This document shows, piece by piece, positions 55,056 through 64,000 of a stretch of 64,000 nt of DNA; position 1 is the stretch's first letter; the number at the start of each line of letters is the position of its first letter. The DNA is taken from contig CM066313.1 of the NCBI GenBank assembly GCA_033807775.1, forward strand, positions 62,914,484 to 62,978,483. The letters are read 5' to 3'. The notes under the pieces are model-generated. The model was not told the origin of the DNA. It ran no database searches and worked only from the letters and a program-made list of their open reading frames with translations. The stretch comes from Saussurea involucrata. Its lineage: Eukaryota > Streptophyta > Magnoliopsida > Asterales > Asteraceae. A program made the position numbers and the translations under genes.

Positions 55056-57574
55056 GAAAGGATCGTCCCAAACGTATTGTCGTGTAAAAACTTTTTGAAT
55101 GGTTGTCCACTCATCCCGTGGGGCTTAAGTCCACTTGCTAAAAAGTTTCCAATATCAGCATACCAAGGAATGTTATGATGTTGAACAGATAGTAATTGTT
55201 CATCGGGAAAAGTTTCTTTTATCGGAGTGGGATCAGGAGTGGGATCAACAGTGCCCACTGTCTTCTCGAGCCTGGACAAATGGTCGGAAACCTGATTGCT
55301 TGTTCCTTTTCTGTCGACGACCTCAAGGTCAAATTCTTGCAGCAATAAAACCCATCTAATCAACCGTGGCTTGGAATCAGCTTTGTTGATCAAATATTTG
55401 ATCGCTGCATGATCTGTGTGCACTATGACCTTCGTCCCTATCAAGTATGACCTGAAACGATCAAAAGCAAACACCACCGCAAGTAATTCTTTTTCAGTAA
55501 CAGTGTAGTTAATCTGAGCTTTAATCAGTGTTTTACTTGCATAATAAATGGGGTGAAAAACTTTGTTCTTTTTCTGTCCGAGAACAGCCCCCACAGCCCA
55601 ATCGCTGGCATCACACATCACTTCGAATGGGAGTGACCAGTAAGGAGTGGTCGCTATGGGTGCTGTGACTAATGCTTCCTTGATTTTTTCAAAAGCTTCT
55701 CGGCATTCTTGGGTAAAAATGAAGTCTTTTTCATGTTGTAACAGGTTACATAGGGGTTTTGTAATTTTCGAAAAATCCTTGATGAACCTCCTATAAAAAC
55801 CTGCGTGACCCAAAAAACTTTGAATACCTTTTACCGTTGTAGGTTCGGGAAGTTGTGCCACTACCTCAAGCTTGGCTTTGTCAACTTCCAACCCTCTTTT
55901 TGAGACAAGGTGTCCTAAAACAATACCCTCTTCGACCATAAAATGACATTTTTCCCAATTTAAGACTAGGTCGTGGGTCTCACATCTCACTAGGCTTTTC
56001 TCTAAATTTCCCAAACAATTGTCAAATGATGTCCCTATCACAGAAAAATCGTCCATAAAAACTTCTATGGTATCTTCTATCATGTCGGTAAAAATGGCCA
56101 TCATACAACGTTGAAAAGTGGCGGGGGCATTACACAATCCAAATGGCATTCTCCGGAATGCAAAAGTGCCGTAGGGACAAGTAAAGGTGGTCTTTTCTTG
56201 GTCCTCGGGTGCAATGTGGATTTGGTTGTATCCGAAGTATCCATCTAGAAAACAATAAAATTCCTTTCCCGCTAACCTATCAAGCATTTGATCGATGAAA
56301 GGTAAAGGAAAATGGTCTTTCTTAGTGGCCAAGTTGAGTTGTCTATAGTCCATGCATATCATCCATCCCGTGACAGTCCTAGTGGGAATGAGCTCGTTCT
56401 TTTCGTTCTTCACTACAGTCGTCCCTCCCTTTTTAGGGACACATTGGACGGGGCTCACCCAACTACTACTAGCAATGGGATAGATAATACCGGCATCTAA
56501 CCACTTCAAGACTTCTTTCTTAACTACCTCCTTCATGATGGGGTTCAACCTTCTTTGAGGTTGGACTTTCCCCGGGTGGTCACTCTCCAAATTAATCTTA
56601 TGTTGACATAAAGAGGGGCTAATTCCTCGAATGTCCGCTATGGTCCAACCAATTGCCTTCTTATGCTTCATCAATAAATCGATCAGGAGTTGTTCTTGTT
56701 TCTCACTAAGTTTGGAAGAGATAATAACGGGAAGTTTATTATCTTTAGCGAGATAAGCATATTTTAAATGGGAAGGCAATGGTTTAAGCTCTAACTCGGG
56801 GGGTTGTTCTATTGAAGGGGGTTGAACATTTCTATCCTTAAAGTCCAGAGGTTCAAAAGCTGCAACCATTTCGTTACACTCATCCTCAAAAGTGTCATCA
56901 CTCTCAGATTCAGAGTGCGCACTATCACTCCTCACTGTGGGAACTGTTCTCCCCACTGTGGGCAGTGTGTCAATACTGTGGGTTCCATAAATCGAACTCA
57001 AGGCAAAGCAATCTTTGGTATCTATATATTTAAGAGACTTAAAAACATTGAATGTCACCTCTTGGTCATTAACTCTCATCGTGAGTTCCTTTTTGTGCAC
57101 ATCAATCAAAGTACGTCCGGTTGCAAGAAACGGACGCCCTAAGATGATTGGGATTTCTTTATCGGCCTCATAATCTAGAACTAGAAAATTGGCGGGGAAG
57201 ATAAATTTATCCACTTGGACCAAAACGTCTTCTATTTTTCCCTTGGGATAGGCAATGGACCGGTCGGCTAGTTGTAATGTCACGGTTGTGGGTCTAGCCT
57301 CTCCAATACCTAACTTCTTAAAAATGGACAGCGGCATCAAATTTATACTAGCTCCCAAATCACAAAGTGCTTGACCTACTTCTTGTCCTCCTATTGTGCA
57401 TGGAATGGTGAAACTACCCGGGTCTTTCAACTTAGGTGGAATCTTGCTAGTAAGAAGGGCACTACATTCTTCGGTCAAAGCCACAGTCTCAAATTCACCC
57501 AACTTCCTCTTTTTGTTCAAAATATCTTTTAAAAACTTAACATAGCTTGGCATTTGCTCAAGAGCTTCTACCAA
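55043..57574 (-). CDS. Athila 1 protease, reverse transcriptase and RNase H
   Basis: 843 codons open. Protease: ALCDLGASINLMPLS with the catalytic Asp at about 72 (Athila uses D-L-G). RT: YRQLNLATKKDHFPLPFIDQ, FAFRRMPFGLCNAPATFQRC and VFMDDFSVIG near 505 as the catalytic box. RNase H: VMCDASDWAVGAVLGQKK, NYTVTEKELLAVVFAFD and VIVHTDHAAIKYL. One stop separates it from the gag end (57607). The region just after the protease carries TLPTVGRTVPTV, encoded by the CCCACTGTGGG motif. Residues needed for catalysis are present. Confidence 0.92.
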   Translation of the reverse strand: MVEALEQMPSYVKFLKDILNKKRKLGEFETVALTEECSALLTSKIPPKLKDPGSFTIPCTIGGQEVGQALCDLGASINLMPLSIFKKLGIGEARPTTVTLQLADRSIAYPKGKIEDVLVQVDKFIFPANFLVLDYEADKEIPIILGRPFLATGRTLIDVHKKELTMRVNDQEVTFNVFKSLKYIDTKDCFALSSIYGTHSIDTLPTVGRTVPTVRSDSAHSESESDDTFEDECNEMVAAFEPLDFKDRNVQPPSIEQPPELELKPLPSHLKYAYLAKDNKLPVIISSKLSEKQEQLLIDLLMKHKKAIGWTIADIRGISPSLCQHKINLESDHPGKVQPQRRLNPIMKEVVKKEVLKWLDAGIIYPIASSSWVSPVQCVPKKGGTTVVKNEKNELIPTRTVTGWMICMDYRQLNLATKKDHFPLPFIDQMLDRLAGKEFYCFLDGYFGYNQIHIAPEDQEKTTFTCPYGTFAFRRMPFGLCNAPATFQRCMMAIFTDMIEDTIEVFMDDFSVIGTSFDNCLGNLEKSLVRCETHDLVLNWEKCHFMVEEGIVLGHLVSKRGLEVDKAKLEVVAQLPEPTTVKGIQSFLGHAGFYRRFIKDFSKITKPLCNLLQHEKDFIFTQECREAFEKIKEALVTAPIATTPYWSLPFEVMCDASDWAVGAVLGQKKNKVFHPIYYASKTLIKAQINYTVTEKELLAVVFAFDRFRSYLIGTKVIVHTDHAAIKYLINKADSKPRLIRWVLLLQEFDLEVVDRKGTSNQVSDHLSRLEKTVGTVDPTPDPTPIKETFPDEQLLSVQHHNIPWYADIGNFLASGLKPHGMSGQPFKKFLHDNTFGTILSCTR

Positions 57575-57606
57575 GGGTATGTTAATATGAAGCTGTTTAA
57601 AAATGT

Positions 57607-59306
57607 CTAATTTTTTTTAAACTGAACCTCGACATTTTTAGGCTTCATTCGGTGAGGAAAAGGTATGCTTCGTGGGTCAATCTGAGTTTGTTGTGGTATT
57701 GCCTTTGGAACAGTAGGTTTTGGAATAGGTCCAAGAGTGGGAAGGTCAGGGATGTCAGTCCCCACTGTGGTGATCACAGTGGGTATTTGAGGCGAATCAT
57801 CAGACTCAAAAACGATATCTTTCAGATCCTTTCCATTCCTCAGTGTTATGGACTTGACATGTTCAGGTCCTTTTCCTATCACCCTAGCTTGCTCGGTATC
57901 ACTAGGTAACGTTCCTGGTGGTCTATTCTTAACTTCAACGGCTAACTGTCCTACTTGGGTCTCTATATTCCTAATGGCTGCTTGAGTTTGATTCATAAAA
58001 CCCTTGAGAATTGATTCAAGTGACAGTTGGGTCTCAGCGGGTTGAGTAGATCGTGATTGGTATTGTTGTGAGGATTGGCCTTGGTGAAAGTTTGGTGGGT
58101 TCTGCCCACTGTGATGTGAGTTCTGCCCACTGTGATGTTGCTGAAATCCAGGGGGGTTGTGTGGTCTTGATTGGCCATGACTCGCCCCATGGGGTTGGAG
58201 TCCTTGATTTCCAGACCAAGAGAAATTTGGATGGTTCCTCCAACCTAGATTATAGGTTTGCGAAAAAGGATTGTTCCGTGGGTTGGTCCCTATGACATTA
58301 ACAGATTCGGGATTTGCCGGACAAAAATCGAAAACGTGCTCTTCTCCACAGAGAGCAGTTTTCAGGGAGATGCGTTGCGGAATTGACTTGGCCTCTATTT
58401 TGATTTAAAACGATTTTGGTCAAGGCCACTAATTGCGCATTCATGGTTTTAAGTTCCTCGGAATCGATGGTGTTGGTCTTTGGAATGGGTGCTCTCGGAT
58501 TTGACCATTCGGTATTGTTGTTGGACACTTTTTCTAAGATTTGATATCCTTCGTTGTAAGTCATACTCGTAAATGTTCCACCGGCTGTTGCATCTAAGAT
58601 GATTTTGGCTGCATTGGAAAGACCATTGTAAAAGGTCTCCAATTGGATGCAATGCGGGATGCCATGGTGTGGGCACTTTCGAAGTAATTCTTTAAATCGT
58701 TCCCATGCATCCGAAACAGCCTCATCTTCTTCTTGTCTAAACAAAATAATATCATTTCGAAATCTTACATTCCTTGTGGGAGGAAAGTATTTTTGTAAAA
58801 ATTTATCCGCAAGATCTTGCCAAGTGATTATCTAGTGAGGTGCATGTGCGTTCATCCAAGACTTCGCCTTGTCCCTTAATGAAAAAGGGAAAAGCCTTAG
58901 TCTTAATGCCTCATCACTAACACCTTGCAACTGAAAGGAATCGGTCATTTCTAAAAAAAGATTTTAAGTGTGAGTGCGGATCCTCAGATGGCGATCCTCC
59001 AAATTGACCCATGGCTTGGATCATTTGAAACATCACCGGTTTGAGTTCAAAATGCGTTGTTTCAAGGACGGGCCTTCGAATCCCGGAGCCTAAATCACTA
59101 ACTCCGGAAGTAGCATAGTCCCGTATTTTTCGATCTTTGCTATCGGCAATCGTGATTGTGGTCTCCACTACAGGTGGCGGTATTGCAGCCATGTTTACAG
59201 TGGGGATCACAGGGGGTTGTCTATTTCTGTTTCTGCGTCTTCTTCGAAAAGTTTTCTCTATTTCAAGATCGATTGGTAACAAAGGTTCGTGTTGTTGCCT
59301 TGGCAT
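57607..59306 (-). pseudogene. Athila 1 gag
   Basis: ATG 59306 opens MPRQQHEPLLPIDLEIEKTF. Reading passes a frameshift near 58925, a stop near 58833 (after NAHAPH) and another frameshift near 58360. Gag blocks: HLKSFF, LRLFPFSLRDKAKSW, DAWERFKELLRKCPHHGI. In the shifted frame there is a knuckle-like NCSLCGEEHVFDFC, then GWRNHPNFSWSGNQG and a Gln/His-rich tail with SHHSGQN repeats. It ends near 57607 (IPFPHRMKPKN, typical of the Athila gag-protease junction). The gag shell protein is not translatable in one piece here. Confidence 0.85.
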
Positions 59307-59384
59307 GCAACACGAAAAGCTTAGAAAAACGAGTTACTCGGGCTCGAACAAAAACTAATGTCTTGAGATTTAAAATCACGCCAG

Positions 59385-59402
59385 TCCCCGGCAACGGCGC
59401 CA
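59385..59402 (-). promoter_or_regulatory. Primer-binding site of Athila 1 (tRNA-Asp)
   Basis: The plus strand reads TCCCCGGCAACGGCGCCA, equal to the 3' end of plant tRNA-Asp. It lies six bases inside the 5' LTR. Confidence 0.93.
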
Positions 59403-59408
59403 AAAACT

Positions 59409-61011
59409 TGTCACGTGCGAAATATGTGTTTTAATCGCAGTGGGTTGCAATCTGTCCACAGTGGGAAGTGCAAGTGTACACTGTCCACTATGATCGTCAC
59501 AACAAGTAATAGTTGGTAAAATACCAGAATCGAATCCACAGGGACTGGACAATCAAGACAATACGGTTCTTATGAGCTCCTTTTACAAGTTTCAACTAGA
59601 GAGGAAAATAATATTTGGTTTTGTTTGGTGAAAATAGCTACTTTAATGATTTTACTAAATGTTAAAAAGGAGGAATGTAGGTTGGATTTTCCCTAGATTT
59701 TATCTCAAATACTCGGTCCTTAGAAGTGATCCTAGTATTCGTGGTGGACATTTTCGCTAGAAAAGCCCGGTTACAAAATACTCACACCGTTAGATAAAAA
59801 TCTCATACTCTTAGTACTTGTTGTTTTGTCAATGGTAATCTCTAAATGGACCTTTTCAGGCCTCGATGGAATGTGTAGAGACAAATACTCTAAGTGTTTT
59901 TAATACACAAATTAGCTTGCCTACTACTCCAGTGGGTAGAGATTAGCTCACTATGCCGACCTCACTCTCGTAAGTGTCATAAGAATTCTTTCGAATCCCC
60001 TAGCATCATTCAAGCTCGTGTCACTGCGTTCTACTAATTTCTAAGTTAAGAACTAGACTTTAGATCCTTGCAAGTGATCGGCTTGTTCGCATCTTTGGGT
60101 AAATATCGAGAATGAATGACCAAAACAATAAATATTCTAAGTATAAAGATTACTCAAGCATTTTTAATAAAATCCAGGTACTTCTCCTTCCTACATCCCA
60201 AAGGATGTTTAGCCTAACATTTCCGAAGTAAAGAAAACAAAAGATGAAGATTTGCACATAATAACACTGATAGTGGATTGAATAGTACTCACAGTGGGGA
60301 ACGAGAATTCGTCCCTGTCCACTGTGTTTTACGAACTACAATTAACTTAGGAAAAGATATTACAGAAATTAAAGCTAAGTTAATGCAGTAATTAAAAGAC
60401 TAAAACTAATGTGGTAGATGAGAGAAATTAAAGCTATTCAACTATCTAAACATAACCCAAGATGATTGTAAGATTCCAAGATTGTAATAAATGAACCTAA
60501 GTGCTCCTTTATATACTAGGAGAAAGAGTTGGGTATTACACAAAAGAGATGAGTCTTCCAATGGGTAAAAACTGCTGTGTTATGGCAGAAATCAGCACAT
60601 TGTGCAAACCAATTACCCAATGGACCCTTTTCCAAGTCAATCTCCAAGTACATAAAGGAGTACTTGTTGCAATATTCAATGTAGCTGCCGTTTTGTACTT
60701 CCTCCAGCCATTTCCCTGCTAATGAATCTTCTTCCTCCAGCAAATTAAGTCCCAACTAGTAGTTTCTTTTGTCTTTCTTGATCAGCTCGAATAGTGGGCA
60801 GCCGGAGTGGGCACAACAGTGATCACTGCAGGATAAAATGTGAAAAACACCCAAATTCTACCAAAAAGTTTATTAAACACTAAGGTTCGCTCCTTTTGCT
60901 CATTTTCGAGATTTATACCAAGAATGGGGGTTTTGAGAGGCGGAATGGCTAAATTTGACAGAATAAAATAGGAATTACAAGAAAATAATAACTCTAAAAA
61001 TAGAGTTATCA
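59409..61011 (-). repeat. 5' LTR of Athila 1
   Basis: 1,603 bp, the same boundaries and terminal hairpin (60988-61009) as the 3' copy. Confidence 0.95.
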
Positions 61012-61665
61012 ACATCTCCGAAAAGCTGTTAACTCGGCCTGCTAGACCATCGATAATATTCCATAAACCAGCCGCTACCCAAACATCCTTGGAACTTGGA
61101 CAATCGACGAAGAGGTGCCAAGAATTTTCTGGGTTGCGATCACATAGACAACAATTACAAGGAGTTGCCAGACCCCGATTTTGGAGGTTGACACGGGTTG
61201 GGAGAACGTCCCTTGCATCCCTCCAAGCAAAAGTACGCACCTTGTGCGGGATGTTAGCGCGCCAAATTTTTGTCCAGTCGCCCTCTACAAATAAGTGGGA
61301 ATTGGGTTCAATCTTTTCAGTAATTAAACGATACCCAGATTTGACCGAATAGCTACCGTTTTGGGTCCAATGCTAAATAATTTTGTCCTGGCCAGCAGAT
61401 AAATTAGGGGGGATGCTAAGGATTTCTTTTCGATCCCGAGGGGAAAAAAGCGACTCGATTTTAGCCAAGTCCCACTCGTAAGAGTTGGGGGAAAACAAGT
61501 CTCGTACCCGCATCTCCCGTTCCTCTTCGGTACACAAGGACTCCACCCAAAAATTGACATCATTGCGAAGCCACGGGTCATGCCATACATGAATAGTCGA
61601 ACCGTTGCCTATCTTCCACCGGTAACCTTCTTTAATGACTAGTTGAGAATATCTTTTGGCTTTTG
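61012..61665 (-). pseudogene. LINE 5'-truncated part: post-RT region
   Basis: The minus strand reads from 61665: VIKEGYRWKIGNGSTIHVWH then DPWL, then SPNSYEWDLAKIESLFSPRD. A stop near 61373 is followed by NGSYSVKSGYRL, then RTFAWRDARDVLPTRVNLQ and CNCCLCDRNPENSWHLFVDC (the zf-RVT region), ending at the Athila target site. It joins in sense to 48792 once the Athila is removed. The endonuclease and RT are absent, consistent with a 5'-truncated LINE. Confidence 0.85.
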
Positions 61666-61882
61666 ATTCTTTTCGTATTCGACGGGCGATTCTTTCAATC
61701 TCCGGATCGATCGGTTCGAGTTTCTCCCCTCGGGTCTTCCTTGGCATAAACCAATTAGTACCTGAAAAGAAGAATCAGCAAAATTAGCAATCCAGAAATT
61801 GAAAGTGATGAAATAAAATAAAATAAAATAAATGTTCAATGTAATAGCGCTTATAGCTGGTAGTGCTATCAGTTGCAACTAG
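61666..61882 (-). pseudogene. Start of Athila 2 gag and its leader
   Basis: ATG 61747 opens MPRKTRGEKLEPIDPEIERI and continues ARRIRKESKAK. It is related to the Athila 1 gag start (MPRQQHEPLLPIDLEIEKTF). The reading passes straight into LINE sequence near 61665, so gag is cut off after about 28 codons. The leader between PBS and ATG is about 135 bp. Confidence 0.8.
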
Positions 61883-61884
61883 TT

Positions 61885-61901
61885 CCCCGGCAACGGGGCC
61901 A
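61885..61901 (-). promoter_or_regulatory. Primer-binding site of Athila 2 (tRNA-Asp-like)
   Basis: CCCCGGCAACGGGGCCA, one base off the tRNA-Asp end, six bases left of the LTR at 61908. Confidence 0.85.
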
Positions 61902-61907
61902 AAAACT

Positions 61908-63259
61908 TGATAGGGCAGGTATCACCCCCCTATATCTTACCGCAAGTGTACGGGTCGAAGTCAAGTAATAGTACTAGAAAGTACGAGTATCGAATCACAG
62001 GGAACTAGGAACTAAGTATCACAATTACTATAATCACTATTAACTGAACTGTCGAAATTGAGAGATGGTTGGTATTAAACTAATTATTTGCAATAATAAA
62101 ATCACAAACGGGACAGTAGACAACTTGAGGAAAATTCGATAGAGAAAACGGTTGAGGGTTGGAAATCCTTAGGTTTTCACATACGAATATCTGACTTTAA
62201 ACAATTACCAGTTAATCCCCTTAATGAATACCCAATCTCTAAAATCACCGTTGTTCTCTTTTGAGCAACATCGGGTTTTATTTTGAAAAGGATAAGTTTT
62301 ATCTTTCGATCTCAACCTATGGATTCCAAAACACATTAAGTGCAAGATTCATATTTGAACGGATAGATTTAATCTCTCGATCTCAACCTAAATGGTTCAC
62401 TTAGGACTAAGGCGTATTCGGTATATCTCTATCACCAAATTCTCGCCTTAGGCATGCAATTCCTAGTTCTATCTAACAGTTAATTCTCTCGAACTCAACT
62501 GGAAGCAACAAAACAATTGAAAGCTAGCTAAACTCTCAAAAGCATTAAGAGTCAAATTACATGCATTCATTAAAAAGGAAAAACTGATAAATGTCATTCG
62601 TCATCCGTTCATATGTTCAAACCTAATTCAATCCAACCCCCAACATCTAAAGATTAGTTCATGATGTTGGGGAGTACAAACGCAAGAAAAAGGGATGTAA
62701 AAGTGTGTGCAAACATGATAATGAGAATGTAAAAGATGTAATGGTGAATGATGATGAACTCCCTTCTCCTAGCTCGAATCCACTTCGCGTCGTGAATTAC
62801 TCGTCGATTCCTCCTCTATCGTGGCTCCGAAAGCTCCGAAAAGTCTCCAGAAATCGCCCCTGGACTGCTGTCGTTCGTCGTGTGTGAGTTCCGTCTCGAG
62901 CGTGACCTAAAGTTGGAATAATAAAGCTGAAAATCGTGGAACAGAGGGATACGCGGCCTTCCACGCGACTTGCAAGTCGCGTGGAAAGTCGCGTGCTTTC
63001 CAGAGCTCTTCTGGTCGGGTTTGGTTCGCGGATCGGGTCCTGGTTCGGGCGCGGGTCTTGGGCTTGGATCTCGGGCTTCCGTCGGGCTTCATTTTGGGTC
63101 TTTTTGAGCTCTTTCTCGCTTCTTTTCTCGAAGATTACTGCCTTTTAATAAACCTGCACATTCCACTAGATAAACCGTAAAATTCTGCTTCTTTGCTTAA
63201 ATACAATCCAATCTCATTGGTTTTAGGACCGAAAATAACGCCAAAAAGTGGCGTTATCA
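61908..63259 (-). repeat. Athila 2 LTR, shared middle LTR of a tandem pair
   Basis: About 1,352 bp, TGATAGGGCAGG to GGCGTTATCA on the plus strand. The left flank has PBS and gag start (5' internal). The right flank (63260 on) matches 3' internal sequence of Athila 1 next to its 3' LTR. The element-sense start has a 9-bp hairpin (63235-63257). A 28-bp perfect palindrome lies at 62959-62986. Confidence 0.8.
62959..62986. repeat. 28-bp perfect palindrome in the Athila 2 LTR
   Basis: Half-site TTCCACGCGACTTG followed directly by its reverse complement. A further half-site AAGTCGCGTG follows at about 62986. GC-rich in an AT-rich LTR. Confidence 0.95.
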
Positions 63260-64000
63260 ACAACCCCAAACCGAGCGTTGCTTGTCCCCAAGCAAATTAG
63301 CGATAAAATAGACTGAACGCATATATAAGAGAAATCTAATAACTGCACAACTCCCAATCTGTACCATGTAATGCACTGGTGATTTCCCATACCCGTGAAT
63401 GTCTATCTCACTCTCGCCTCATTCCTATTCCGTTTGATCTATGACCTTCCATTGTAAGTTGAACTCGTGACTGCTCCGTTTCTATTAAGGTTGTTCTAGG
63501 TCCAGACATACTAGGGAAAACATTTTGCCTCGACCCTACCTCACAGGATTCTCTCATTTCTCTCGAACCTAGGTTATCGCACATGTTGTCATGTATAGGG
63601 AGTTTATGTACAAGGGTATTCAAAAATTACATGACAACTCTAATGAAAGACGCACAAATGTCCAAAATTGATCTCAGAAAGGAATCCAGTAGCAAGACAG
63701 GGAATATTGGTAAGGGTGGTCGTATACTCTAATCACATTTTCCAAAAGCTCATCCAGGTCTTCACAAGGGTTGTAACGGGGCTAAAGTTATGGCTAAGAA
63801 GTGAAGGGTAAAACGGTTCAACGATCCTTGGTGTGTCAACCTTTAGCAATTCTTAACTTCCTAGCTTTATGCTCTATCGTTTGGCCCTCTTTGTCACTAG
63901 TGGAGTCGCTTTGACTCTCTTATTCAGTTGCTGTGAAGCTATCTAACAACTGTAAATAAGTTTTTTTTGGGACTTCAATGGTCCTCTTTATTAAATTGGG
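63260..64000 (-). other. 3' internal region of an Athila that continues past the window
   Basis: Starts CAACCCCAAACCGAGCG then TTGCTTGTCCCCAAGCAA, comparable to CAACCTCAAAC and TTACTTGTCCCCAAGTAA at 50396-50434 beside the Athila 1 3' LTR. No ORF with a domain. The window ends inside it. Confidence 0.65.

Larger units (their letters stand above)
48793..61011 (-). mobile_element. Athila-type Ty3/gypsy retrotransposon 1
   Basis: 12.2 kb, minus strand, inserted in a LINE. LTRs are 1,603 bp each at 48793-50395 and 59409-61011, about 1.4 percent diverged by eye. Flanks ACAGC (48788-48792) and ACATC (61012-61016) fit a 5-bp duplication with one change. The PBS matches tRNA-Asp, as known for Athila. 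Order: gag, protease-RT-RNase H, integrase, then an extra third ORF after integrase. gag and the pol join carry frameshifts or stops. A palindromic motif CCCAC-W-GTGGG is scattered throughout. Confidence 0.95.

Overview
This window is nuclear DNA from a flowering plant, most likely a eudicot; the mix of elements (Athila, short-LTR copia elements, Mutator elements with a Ulp1-like gene) would fit Asteraceae, but that is an impression, not proof. It is AT-rich and dominated by transposable elements. I find one intact host gene, an intronless abscisic-acid receptor of the PYL2 type at 42891-43454 (minus strand). Almost all other coding sequence belongs to transposons in various states of decay.

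Positions 1-3745 hold a decayed Ty3/gypsy pol remnant and unassigned DNA. Positions 3767-26498 are one nested stack. A solo gypsy LTR with a perfect 5-bp target duplication (GTTTG) carries a TA-rich tract. That tract received two foldback MITEs, a 1.5-kb non-autonomous Mutator-like element (4418-5904) and an 18.8-kb Mutator-like element (5951-24779). The last two each have a 10-bp target duplication. The large Mutator element encodes a FAR1-type transposase (plus strand) and a long, convergent, intron-rich Ulp1-like gene (minus strand). Both are broken, and the Ulp1-like gene has lost its catalytic Cys and probably its His. A young 8.1-kb Ty1/copia element (15485-23556) sits in an intron of that gene.

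Positions 26504-34690 hold direct repeats of a MITE-like sequence and a long foldback element. Inside the foldback are a tRNA-derived SINE with a 10-bp target duplication and a minus-strand copia element (28181-34633), whose integrase and most of whose reverse transcriptase have been deleted while a very long gag region remains. Positions 34691-42890 are mostly non-coding, with a hAT-like MITE and another TA-flanked inverted-repeat element (38880-40517). After the PYL gene come two more such elements (44151-45401, 45490-47326) and a hAT transposase scrap.

Positions 48062-64000 are a second nest. A 5'-truncated LINE (minus) is split by a 12.2-kb Athila retrotransposon (48793-61011, minus, tRNA-Asp primed, with an extra third ORF). 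The LINE abuts the start of a second Athila gag. The LTR of that second Athila (61908-63259) has 5' internal sequence on one side and 3' internal sequence on the other, so it looks like the shared middle LTR of a tandem Athila array running off the window. The observations I rate highest are a terminal hairpin with compensatory base changes in both Athila LTR families, a palindromic CCCAC-W-GTGGG motif scattered through the first Athila, and the catalytically altered Ulp1-like gene of the Mutator element.
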